NCBI RefSeq assembly: GCF_000372725.1
Contig: NW_005197128.1
Coordinates: 162,576 to 226,575, forward strand
DNA length: 64,000 nt
Direction of reading: 5' to 3'
DNA from: Emiliania huxleyi CCMP1516
Taxonomy: Eukaryota; Haptophyta; Isochrysidales; Noelaerhabdaceae
In this document: in pieces, positions 23,604 through 33,863 of the stretch
Numbering within the stretch: position 1 is the first letter of the stretch
How the letters are laid out: the number at the start of each line of letters is the position of its first letter
Program-made: the position numbers and the translations under genes
The notes under the pieces: model-generated
Databases searched by the model: none
The model's input: the letters and a program-made list of their open reading frames with translations, nothing else
What the model was told of the DNA's origin: nothing

Positions 23604-25125
23604 CTAGGCCGCTGCCTCGCGGATGCGGAGCAGCGGCTCCCACTTGGTCGGGCACGCGTCGGCGTCGAGCAGCCACGCCTTGATCCTCTCGAACCGCGCG
23701 GAAGAGCCTGTCTCGCGGTTGCGCTTGCCGTACTGCAGCACGCCTACAGGCACAGGCACAGATCACAGAACTGGTGAGGTGTGGGCGACTTCTCTCGCCG
23801 CAGAAGGTGCGCACGCACCTTCGGTGTCTGGGACGAAGGTGAGCGTCTGCCACAGCGACATCACCGTGTACGCCACGAACTTGAGCGTGATGGTGCGCGA
23901 GCGGCCCGACGGGAGGAAGGTGAGGTACTGCTGGATGAGCGCGGGCCACTCCTTGTGCGCGAAGGCCAGCAGCGTGTGGTTCTGCGGGTCGACGGCGGCG
24001 TGGAAGGCGAACATGAACTCGTCCTCGCCCTCAAGCTTGAAGCCGGGCGGCGCTGCCACCAGCCCAGCGAACAGCGCCACGTGCTCCGCCTTGGCCGCCG
24101 CGTGCAGAGTGGCGTTGGAGGCGTGCACCATGACGCGGTGGATGATGCCCGAGTAGATGAGGAGCAACTGGTTGCGGAGGTCGGTGTTGAGCTCCGACTC
24201 CGCCTCGCGCAGCGTCGCACGGAGGTTCTGCTTGAACTGCGTCTTGAGCAGCACCTTGGACCCGGTGTTGTCGGGCAGCGGCAGCGCAGCGATGACCCCC
24301 GGCAGGATGTCGTCGAGGGAGAGCCCGGCAACGGTCTCGTCAAGGTGGGCGAGCACGTACACCTGGATGGGGCGCACAATGACATGGCGCCTCAGGCGTT
24401 TGTATGGAGCGATCTCGGGCGATCTCGATCGATCTCAAGCAAATCTCGGGCAATCTCGGGCAATCTTGGCGACACCTTGATGGCGTGCATGACGACGTGG
24501 CGCTTGCCGGCAAACGTCCGCCGGTCGGGAGTAGGCTGCCAGTACGGGGAGGCGCCCGCCGCGGCAGCGCCACCGCCGCCACCGCCGCCACCGCCGCCAC
24601 CGCCACCGGCCGGGCCGGCAGCGGCGGCGGCGGCGCCGCCGAGCGCCGGGATGAGCTGCGAAACGAGGGCGGTCGCGATGTTGTTGGGCAGGGAGGTGAT
24701 CGCCTGCGTGAGCAGCGCCTGGTTGAACTCGCGGTTGGGGTCGTCCGCGCCGTTGGAGTCCTCGGCCCGCGCAGCCTCCTCGTACTCGTCTCCCTCGAGC
24801 TCGGGGTCAGAAATGCCGTCCTCAGAGCCCTCGGCGGAGGAGAGGATGTCGCCGCCGAGGCCGTCGGCCGAGCTCAGCTCGGATGGCACGTACGACGACG
24901 TGTCCGAGGAGCCGCTCTCGCTGCGCGCGTCAACCTGTGTGGGGCACGGAAGAAGCGTTCAGAGCGCAGCGCAGGCGTGGCGGTCGCTGCGAAGCAGGCG
25001 CGCGCCTCGGCAGTCGGCTCCGGGTTGACGAGGTCTTGGAGCGTCTTGGCCTCTGTCTTGCCAGCTTGGTCGGTGACGGGTGTCGTGTTGACACGGGGAG
25101 CGCGGCGCTGGCGCTTCTGAGGCAT
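23604..25125 (-). CDS. Transposon partner protein, unknown family
   Basis: Four exons in phase give 430 residues: 25006-25125, 24474-24934, 23819-24390 and 23604-23743. Intron 1 is GC-AG; introns 2 and 3 are GT-AG. Intron 2 (24391-24473) is a CCCGAGATTG-type minisatellite. The N-terminus is basic (MPQKRQRRAP). Residues 45-110 are acidic and Ser-rich. Next comes QALLTQAITSLPNNIATALVS, then a Gly/Ala homopolymer tract. From about residue 195 there is a compact domain (LSLDDILPGVIAAL, LLIYSGIIHRVMVHASNATLH, LKFVAYTVMSLWQTLTFVPD). The C-terminus has RFERIKAWLLDADACPTKWE. I recognise no family. The position inside the terminal arrays and divergent from the transposase suggests a DNA-binding or accessory transposition protein, the role TNPA has in plant CACTA elements (inference). 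Confidence 0.6.
24400..24473 (-). repeat. Intronic minisatellite
   Basis: Imperfect 10-13 base repeats of GATCTCGGGCAATC type within intron 2 of the transposon partner gene. Confidence 0.75.
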
Positions 25126-25170
25126 GTTGAAGTCTGCCCGAGAGACGGTTGAAGAAGCGACCGTGGGATC

Positions 25171-25317
25171 ATGGTCCGTGAATTTCGAGCGCGAACCGAA
25201 GATTCCTTTGCCGCTCCCGCCTCGAATGCGCGAATCGCGCGGCTAGGTGTTGTGTTCTTGTGTTCGGTGTACAGGGAAGTAGTTTGCTGTCGAAAAAAGC
25301 CGGCAACATTCTTCATT

Positions 25318-25353
<36 letters not shown>

Positions 25354-28317
25354 AATACGGCTGCTTGCAGGCTGCAGACGCATTTCAAGACATGCTTTTC
25401 TGGGTGGTGCCAGCTTGGGGCAGCAGCATGTCGTGTATAAACTAATTTCTCTTAACCACTGCACACAACGTGCACACCAAGACGCCATTCATCCATGAGA
25501 GAGAAAGAGAATAAACCGACCTCAGCGCGCGGTGAATGGAGGAATGGAGCTGCCCTGAGGAACGATAAACTCGCTCGAGGTGGTTTGCAGGTTTGGAATA
25601 TGCGTCTTCCCTCGCAATAACAAAGGCATGCACGAAATTCTTTCTGTCTCAGCGAAGCTGGTCGAGCGCGCAACAACCGAAGACTGGCGCGTTTCGTGTG
25701 CTCCGACTGTGGCCGCGTCTGCCGTAGCTACACACAGCTCTCGTGGCACATCCGCGACGCACACCCTGGCGACCTCGACGCAGCAGCACACGCGGTACTC
25801 GATCGCGACGCGCATCGCGTCGCAGATCAGCAGGCGGAGCAGCCGCAGCGTGAGCACGAGCGCCGAGAAGCTCGGCGGAAGCCAGGCGAGCCGCGAGTGT
25901 CGCCGCGTCCGCCTCTGCCGCCGCCGTACTTTGCTGACATCCAGCTGGGCGCACTCTTTGGCAATATGCGCACGTTCCGGTGGTATGCACACCAGGAGCT
26001 CATCGGCACTTCCAACCATGACGCGCCCTCGGCCATCGCTCGCGAGCAGGAGGACACGGTCGGGTCGCTCCAACCGCTGCTGATTGATGCACGGCGTGGA
26101 CTGTCGCCGATGCGAGCGGTGGTGGATGGCTTGCTCGACAAACTCGGGCTTCGATTTCACACAGTCACCATCGAGGTGGAGCTGACGCCAGGTGAGCCGC
26201 CGGTCGCTGTCGTGATGCACTATCGGAAGCTGGATGCGATGGCCCGCTTCCTCTTCCGCTTTGTGACGCCGGAGCACTGTCGCCCACGGCGGCTCGTCGA
26301 GCGCAGCAGTGGTGACCGCGTCTACGCGGATCCCTACTCGGGCGATGTGCTGCTCGAGCTCTGTGGCGCCATCCAGGCTCGGGACCCCTCGGCCATCGCT
26401 TTTGCGCTCAAGCTGTACTGGGACGATACAAATCTCACCAAGAACGGCGAGCGCTCGGCTTGCCCCGTGTCCGTCACCAGCCTGGCTCTTCCACTGGAGC
26501 AGGCCCGGCAGCCTTCCAATGGAATGCTCCTCTCGTACCTGTCCAAGGTGCCTGACCGAGCCATGCTTGAGGTGTCTGACGCGCGCAAGACAACTGTGCG
26601 CAAGCTGCTGTTTCGCGCGCAGATGCGACACTTGTTCAGTGGCATGCGAGACAGGAGCATGATCTCCCTGGTTGGTACCACCGCTGTTGGCGCGCACGGC
26701 CAGGCTGAGCGCATCTACCCCGTGGTGCTCGGGCTGTCGCTCGACTACCCAAAGATTGCGCAGGTGACGCAGACGCTGCAGAACCAGGCGTGCTGGATGT
26801 GCTACGCCAGGAAGGGGCCGGGGTTCTGGTCACACGAGAGCTTTGACCTGCGGAGCAACGCCACCCAGCGTGCGCACATCGGTCGGGCATGGGCTCTCCA
26901 CCCGCACTCGGCGGCAGCGCGCGCGGACCACACCCGGCCTCTCGGGCTCCACCCTGATCCCAACCCGGCCTTTGAGGTGGTGGGCCTGGACGTCTTCCAG
27001 GGCACGGCCATCCCGCTGATGCACTTTTGCGAGCACGGCACTGGCCAGAAGCTGATGGAGTGCACCTTCCAGCTGATGCAGAGCAGCCTCTCCTCCCGTG
27101 ACTTCAAGGCGTTGGGCAAGCAGATCGATGCCTGGATCACGGCGCGCGTCGTCCCGCTGCACATGACCAAATGCGCATTTTCGCGAGGCATCTCGCATTA
27201 CCTGTACGGAGCCTACATCAATCCACTCGACCCATGGGAGGGAACTGTCAAGTTCGGCCAGATTGCCTCTGCCGACACGCTGAGAGACATCCTCCGCTTC
27301 TGGCGACTGCTCCTCGTCGACATCTCCCCCGGCTGCCCCCAGCTGCTCGAGCTCTTCACCGTCTACTTTGAGTGGTTGGAGCTCATGTACCGCAGAGCTC
27401 ACACTGACGGGAGCCTGCGATACGCTTCAGATTTGAACGAGCAGTGGCAGGACCTGGCCATCTCCCTCTTTGGCAAGGAGCACTTTGAGGACTCCATTAA
27501 GTTCCACGCTGCCGGTGCGCACCTTGCCGACTGGACGACCGGGCGAGGGAGCCTGCTCTACTACAACGACGCGTACGGCGAGCTCCTCAACAAGAGCAAT
27601 GCCAAGGAGCCGTGGAGACGCACCAACTACCACCGTGGCCCTCACGGTGCCGAGGAGCAGATGACGACGGTGGTCAGTCGGACCGACCTGCTCAAGCTGC
27701 TGCTGCAACTTGCGGAGAGGGCCGACGCCTCGCCTGCGCCTCCGCCGCCTCTCGCGTCGCCGCAGCTTGGCCCACCCAGCCGGCTGATGGGGGTTCGAGA
27801 GACGGTGTGCCGAATCGACCTTGGGGCTGCGCAAAACATCCACCCTTCCCTCCTTCAGCTTCCCTTCTCCGTGGCCTTGTATTTGCATCAAGCCACGGGC
27901 GGCGGCAGCGACGACGCCTCGTTCCCCGGTGGAATGCCCAGCCTCACTTCTTCGCTACTTGAGGTTCGACCGGGCGTGGCAGTGCAGCGATGGCCTGCCA
28001 ACTTCCGCGCAGCAGAGCGAGGCGGCTCGAAGCTACACGCCGCCCTCTGCCAGGATGAGACGCGGCAAGAGGTGCGGCCGACCGGCGAGGCCCCTGTCTT
28101 TGTTGCTGTGGATGTCGATGGCCAGGGCAAGCTGTGGTACGGCCAGCTCATTCTCTGCTTTATCGCGCGCTACCTTGGGCCAGAGCAGCTGTGCTACATC
28201 CGATGGCTCGACTCGTTGCACGACCTCGATGCTGCGCGCATCCGCCCCCTGACCCCCCAGTGTTCAGGCGGAACAGCGGATCCTCTGCGTCGAGAGCGTC
28301 AGCCAGGCTCGCTATGA
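25171..28317 (+). CDS. Plavaka/CACTA-like transposase
   Basis: The main exon begins at a splice acceptor (TTTCTGTCTCAG, ending 25652) and runs open to 28317, with no ATG near its start. A candidate first exon is 25171-25241, joined by a GC-AG intron in phase (911 residues in all). That join is weak, because its ATG would lie only 45 bases from the partner gene's start. The protein starts with a C2H2 zinc finger (CSDCGRVC...HIRDAH). It continues with features that line up with Plavaka transposases: LYWDDTNLTKNGERSACPVS (likely first catalytic Asp), GLSLDYPKIAQVTQ followed by CWMCYA, HFCEHGTGQKLM, and FHAAGAHLADW with YNDAYGELLN. A C-terminal domain after residue 730 is not recognised. The frame is intact, so it could be recently active. 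Family assignment is from memory of motif order. Confidence 0.65.
25320..25350. repeat. GA microsatellite
   Basis: (GA)n of about 30 bases in the region between the two divergent transposon genes. Confidence 0.9.
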
Positions 28318-28631
28318 TTGCGGCCCGGTATCGCACCTGCTCGCAGCTCACTACCCCGTAGGGCTATTAGCGCGTGGGTGCCCCCTGTGGCGGCGGCTTC
28401 CGGGTCGCTTCGACCACCGGAAGGCCTCAAACGGACCGACATGTATCTGCTATGAACACGGGACACTCGCTCGCGCCAGCCAGCTGTGATTTCACGGTCG
28501 GAGTGTGATATCATGCCCATGAATCTTGCGTTGTGAAATCACAAATCCGGTATGAAATCACGCTTCATATAGATTTCATGCTTTTTTCCATGATCTCATA
28601 GAGCCGGGGTTTTCTAGATGCATTCGATTGT

Positions 28632-29222
28632 CGATTCTGTGATCTGTGATCTGTAAGGGTCCGCCCGCAGGCGCATTTTGTATACCGAGGCGGTGCCCGG
28701 TGCCGAACCTGTCGGACCTTAAGACAGCGTTGTAGATCCCTGGGCGAGGGCGGTGGTGTCCCCGTCGGGTCAGGGCTGAGGGCGGGGGAGGCCAACCCGA
28801 CCGACCGATCGATCTCTCCGGCGTCTCGGGAGCGTGATTGACACCTCCCCCTGTGCCAACAGCCCCGTGGAGGGAGACCGCTCATCTAGCCAATCAGCCT
28901 TAAGCGAGCGGTCTGGCCGTTGGAATGGCCGAGTTTGGTGTGGACTTGCTCGATTCTGTGTATGTACGTTATCTGTGATCTGTAAGGGTCCGCCCGCAGG
29001 CGCATTTTGTATACCGAGGCGGTGCGCGGTGCCGAACCTGTCGGACCTTGAGACAGCGTTGTAGATCCCTGGGCGAGGGTGGTGGAGAGGGCGGTCTGTC
29101 GGCGCGCTAAACCGTAACCCGAGGGGCGGGCCGGATCCACGCGCTGTCGGACCGCCCCGTTGGAGGTAGACCGCTCGTCTAGCCAATCAGCCTTAAGCGA
29201 GCGGCCTGGCCGTTGGAATGGC
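28632..29222 (+). repeat. Tandem duplication, two ~300-base units
   Basis: 28632-28930 and 28950-29222 are about 95% alike over long blocks (GTAAGGGTCCGCCCGCAGG, TTTTGTATACCGAGGCGGTG, AGCGTTGTAGATCCCTGGGC, AGCCAATCAGCCTTAAGCGA, CCGTTGGAATGGCC). Between the blocks the spacing differs. It begins 20 bases after the right end of the candidate transposon. No coding frame is preserved, and no RNA gene could be identified. Confidence 0.85.
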
Positions 29223-30277
29223 CTAAGACCAGTCCCCGTCGGGAGAGATCGTCTGGCGGAGGTGATCCTCAAGAGGTGATCTACCGTCACCTCGCCGGCG
29301 TGCCCGGCGAGTTCGGCTTAGATCTCCCCTCCCGCGCCAGACAGTCCCTGTGGTGGTCACGCGGCCTCTGGCTGGAACGGGATCTACCTCGCAAGCGAGT
29401 CACCCGGGCCGGCGCGCGTCTTCCGGGAGAGGAGCGGGAGCGAGGGACCTCCTTAGTAAGCCGGCATGCAGGCGCATGCACGGCCGTTCAGAAACTTTCC
29501 GAGCAGCCGTTGGAATGGCTGCTCTCCCGCCCCTCACCGGGCCGAACGGGTAGTAGACATTGGCGCCGAAGAGGGAGGATCGCCGAAGTACGGGTAGTCG
29601 TCGGTCATGCGGGGGGAGGAGGAGTCGGCGAGCAGCAGGGAGGAGAAATGCCTGAGAGGGTGGGGAGGGAGGCGTGAGGCGCGAGGTGAGGGGCGTGGGG
29701 GCGTGGGCGCGGGTCGTGCGCGGGTGGGATGCGAGGCGTGAGGCGCAGGGCAGGGGCAAGGTGTTTTGTGTGTATGTGTGTGGGGGGGTGTTTGTGCGAG
29801 GGCTGTGGGCGGGGCAGGGCAGGGCGGCGGCGAGCGGCGAGCGGCGTCGGCGAGATCGGCGACGAAGAGAGGCGGGGTGGTGACGTACACGGCGGCAGTG
29901 TTCACGGCAGCAGCGCCGGTGGCGGCCCCGCGCAGCGGCGGCGGCGCCCTGAGTGAGGCAGACTGCCCTGCACAGCCTGCTGGGAACGCTCCCGACGAGC
30001 GGCGCGCCATGCGGGCCCGCCGCGGGCGACGCGGGCGGCGAGCCGACACGCGTGTCGCAGGCGTAGACAGCACTGGCGAAGCGAGGCGGCCGGCCCGGCC
30101 CCGGAGGCGGCTGCAGTAAGAGCAGCGAGGCAGAAGTCACTGTCCAAGGCGTACTGAGCAGGCTGCCATCTAAGTACCTAGCCGCGGATAGGGGTCTGTT
30201 GCCACTGGCTGGCCCTCCCAGATAGGTAGGAAGGTTGGTCTTGCTTGGCCCAAAAGGGTCCTGCAATAGGTTCCCCG
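29223..30277. other. Possible minus-strand exons, unresolved
   Basis: On the minus strand, 29538-29651 is bounded by AG (with a pyrimidine tract) and GT. One frame reads LLLADSSSPRMTDDYPYFGD; an upstream stretch near 29870-30100 reads AAVYVTTPPLFVADLADAAR. They may belong to one gene, but I cannot join them or name a family. The rest of the interval is without recognisable features. Confidence 0.2.
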
Positions 30278-33200
30278 ATGAACACACCAGTGAGGGAGGG
30301 CGAGACGATCGAGGGGTCCCGTACCACGCGGAATCGGCCCTATCCAGTGCTCAAGTGCTCACTTCGCTGCAATCAGGTCCCCTACGTCAAGGAGCCGGAA
30401 CCCTGGTTTGGTCCGAGTCGCATGATGCGGCATTCCCACCCGACGCTCATTGCATGGTCAGGTCCAATCTGTAGCTCTACTGGCTTCCTACCCTGCACAA
30501 ACTTAAGTGAGAGGCCAACCTCGGGCGCACCGGAAATATTCACTGGTGACCGGATCGCGCGTGCCGCGAATGCGCTATGCTCAGCGGGCAATACAACGTC
30601 GTTCCCATGTTCATGTTGGTCCAACGAAACCACGAACGTCTCAACTGTGCCCACCTCTACATCCTTGTCACCTCATTCCTCGCCACTTCCACCAAAACCG
30701 CCAAGCCCGCCGCCGCCGTCTCCACCACCACCCTCGCCGCCTCCTCCTGATCCTCCGCCACCTCCACCACCTCCCGCGCCGCCCCCGCCGTCCCCTCCAC
30801 CGCCGAGCCCACCGCCGCCGTCCGCTTCGCCCTCGCCGCCGCCGCCCTCTCCACCGCCGCCCTCTCCACCGCCTCCTTCGCCGCCGCCGCCTCCTCTTGA
30901 TCCTCCGCCACCTCCACCACCTCCCGCGCCGTCCCCGCCGCCCCCCCCACCGCCGAGCCCACCGCCGCCGTCCGCTTCGCCCTCGCCGCCGCCGCCCCCA
31001 CTCTTCCCTCCCGAGAGCCCTTCGGACAAGCCCGAGGCGCCCCGGCCACTTCCTGTGGACTCGTCGCCGCTTCCCACGACGGGGCCCATCCCGCTGCTGC
31101 CCGCGCCTGCCGCGCCGCAAACAGTGGACTTCCACGAGTCGCTCGCTCGGACTGAGGTGGCCATGGCGGGCGCCCTCCTCGCCGCCGCCGCGCCGCAGAC
31201 GAGCAAGGCGGCCGCAGCCCTGGCGCGCGAGACACAGCAGAGGGCGAGCCGCCGCTCCGTCGCCTCCGCGTGGCTGGCGGCGCTCCTGTTCGCCAACGCC
31301 GCCATCTTCGTCTTCAAGTTCCGCGTCTACCTGAGGCGGCCCGACGCGACTGGCCTGATGGGCCACGGCGTCAATTGCGCACGTGCCTTTGGGCAGTGCG
31401 CGATGCTCAACACCGCCCTCCTCCTCGCCGCCGCTTGCCGCCGCTCGGTGACACACCGCACTAACTTGCCTCGCGGCGCGTCTCACACTCTAGACGCACT
31501 CCCTCCCCCCACCAGGCGACTTGGCTGCGCGCCGCCTTCCCAGCCCTAGAGCGGGTTGTACCCTTTGACGCGGCGATGGGCGGGCACGCGGTGGCGGGAG
31601 CGGCGCTCCTCGTCTCGTCGGCCGGCCACGTGCTCGCGCACGTCTACAACTTCTTCCGCTACTCGGCAGCCCCGACACCGGTCTGGGAGGGCTCCGTCCT
31701 CGGGCAGCGCAGCGGTCTGCCGCCGCAGCCTCGCTACGCCGACGTGCTGCTCAGCCGACCGGTGCGGCATGATACTCTTTGGGGCTCATTGACAGCTGGT
31801 AATTGATTCCTAATCCTCCTTTCCTCAGGGGTGGACGGGCCACGCGATGGTACTGCTCATGCTCCTCGCGTACCCGCTGGCGCGCCTCTCCGTCCGGCGC
31901 GCGCACTTCAACCGGTTCTGGTGGTCGCACCAGCTGCTCCTGCTCTGGACCCTGCTCCTCGTCCTCCACGGCCGCACCGCGTGGCTCGAGCCGTCGCAGG
32001 CGCTGTCGTGGGTCGGCCTGCCGCTCGGCGTCTACCTGCTCGAGCGCGCCCGACGCTCCGTCGGGCGAGAGGTGGCCGTAGCGCCTCTCGCCACCCGACC
32101 TCACCTCACCCCACCTCACACCCACCGCTCCTCTCCTCGCCTCTCCTCACCCCACCTCTCCTACCTCGCCTCTTCCCCCTCCACACACACCCCACCTCTC
32201 CTCGCCCCTCCTCGCCCAACCCCGCCTCACCCAACCCTCCTCGCCCCTCCTCGCCCAACCCCGCCTCTCCTCCTCTCCAATAAGGATTCCTAGCCCAGCC
32301 GCGGCGCTCGTGGCCACCACGCGCAAACCTATCGCATTTCGTGTCATGTCGGCGCGTTCTCCGCCTAGGTGGCCGTCGCGCGCGCCGATTGCGACGGCGG
32401 AGGCGCGGTGAGCATTGAGCTCGCCCCGCCCGCCGCCTTCTCCTTCGTGGCGGGGCAGTACCTCAAGCTCAACGTGGCCGCGATCGCGCGGCACGAGTGG
32501 AGCGCCCCTCCTAGATGTGGAGCACCTAGGTACAGCCCCGTGACTCCGGACCAAGCCTCTCGACACCTTCACTCTCTCTTCACACTTGCTTCTTCTCTTC
32601 TTCTTTCGAGCCGTGTGCCCAGGACTCGGACACATGCTCACGGCCTGACGTCGGTGCGCTCATGACGTAGGCACCCCTTCACCATCGCAAGCGCGCCAGG
32701 CGAGCCGCGGCTCCGACTCAAGGTGCGCGGCGTGGGGGACTGGACCGACGCGCTGAGGGGCCTCGCCCTCCGCGGCGACCTGAGGAGCGTGAGGATCGAC
32801 GGGCCGTATGGCGCGCCAGCGCAGCGGTACCGCAACTACCGCCGCGTCGTCCTCGTCTCGGCCGGCGTCGGCGTCACCCCCTCCCTCTCGGTCCTTCGCA
32901 CGCTCGCCCGCACCACGGACAGGCTAGCGGACGAGGAGGCGGGGGAGGTGGCGGCGGCGGCGGCGGCGGCGGAGGAGGAGGACCCGTCCCGGCGCGGCGC
33001 GGGCAGCAGTGGCCCCGCCCTGGCGCAGTGCCACCTTGTGTGGACCACGCGAGAGCCCGCCTGGCTCGACTGGCTCGGCGACGAGGTGTACTCGCTCCGC
33101 GGCAGAGTGCACCTCGCCGTCCACCTCACGGGGGGGCGGGCGGGCGCCGATGCGGCGGCGGCCGCGTTCCGCGCGCGAACTGGCATCGCGGTGGCGCGCG

Positions 33201-33370
33201 AGCGGCCGAGCTGGCCCCTCCTCCTGGCCAGCCTTGCCGGACAGCAGCCGGAGGGGGGCGGCGAGGAGGTGGGCGTCTTTGTATGCGGGGGCGCGGCCCT
33301 TGCGGCAGAGGTTGAGGCGGAGTGCAGCAGGGCCGGCGCGGGCTTCCGGTTCCACAGCGAGTCGTTCTAG
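30278..33370 (+). CDS. NADPH oxidase / ferric reductase-like flavocytochrome
   Basis: Membrane flavocytochrome that moves electrons from NADPH through FAD and two haems to O2 or Fe(III). Five exons, all GT-AG introns: 30278-31447, 31516-31761, 31829-32071, 32369-32496 and 32671-33370. The haem histidines are visible with NOX spacing: GGHAVAG to SAGHV (14 apart) and SHQLL to LHGRT (13 apart). FAD binding: HEHPFTIASAP across the exon 4/5 join. NADPH site: GVGVTPSLSVLR and, at the end, VFVCGG. It ends FRFHSESF, close to the NOX F-terminal rule. The N-terminus is odd: a Cys-containing head, then about 110 residues of PPPPS/SPPPP repeats like extensins, before the first membrane helix. The ATG at 30278 is the first in frame; a signal peptide exon may lie upstream. 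Intron 3 sits between GTGGCCGT direct repeats. Confidence 0.85.
32072..32368 (+). repeat. CT/CA-rich low-complexity intron
   Basis: Intron 3 of the oxidase gene (297 bases), mostly imperfect repeats of CCTCACCCCAC and CTCCTCGCCC type. The first bases of the intron (GTGGCCGTAGCGC) nearly repeat the first bases of the next exon (GTGGCCGTCGCGC). Confidence 0.8.
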
Positions 33371-33863
33371 CATGGTAGTGGTGTGGTGTGGTGGTGAGGG
33401 CTGGTGGCCCCGCACCTCATCCACCCGGGTGCATGCCCCTGATGCATCGCAGAGCGGACGTCACTGATTGCGAAAGGCGGGGGTGTGGCCTTGGGCTGGC
33501 ACGGCGCACTGCGGGCGGTCGTGTGGTGCCTGAGAGCGTGCAGGCGGGGGACTGAAACATCACCGAAAACTAAGAGACACGTGTGACTGAAATCTGAACG
33601 TGGGGGAGCTGCACGGGGGGCGCGCAGGTGGGGCAGGCCGCGCGGCCAGGGGGGTCGTGAACGTGATCCAAGTCGCAAGTGTCGAAATATCAGTTTTTGT
33701 GGAAAACACACGAGCATCGGAACGGCTGTGGTGTCCGCGGCTGCGGCACCCGCCACCGCACACCGCACCGCAATGCGCGCTGTCCGCTATGCGTATGAAC
33801 GCGTGTGTCATAAGTAGGAAGTGTATATACTCTCCCGTCTGTAGCGTGCGAGACAGCACTCCG
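33371..33863. other. Convergent 3' intergenic region
   Basis: Lies between the stops of two convergent genes. No gene recognised; ORFs here are unsupported. Confidence 0.5.

Larger units (their letters stand above)
23083..28608. mobile_element. Candidate Plavaka/CACTA-type DNA transposon, two genes
   Basis: About 5.5 kb holding a transposase gene (+) and a divergent partner gene (-). Both ends have the same kind of short palindromic array. At the left, 23083-23212 has motifs such as CATGATATCATGG, GATTTCACA and TGTGAAATCACA. At the right, 28490-28608 has GATTTCACGG, GTGATATCATG, TTGTGAAATCACA and GATTTCATGC. The outermost 40 bases align as imperfect inverted repeats (23083-23120 against 28573-28608). 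Subterminal arrays of short motifs are typical of CACTA elements. No CACTA terminus or clean target duplication could be read, so exact ends are uncertain. Confidence 0.55.

Noticed and set aside
28632..29222. rRNA, tRNA or snRNA gene in the tandem duplication
   Set aside because: I could not see a cloverleaf, conserved snRNA motif or rRNA core; a covariance-model search would decide.
30507..31486. Arg/Gly-rich frames opposite to and alongside the proline-rich region
   Set aside because: Shadows of the CCN repeats that encode the proline tract of the oxidase gene.
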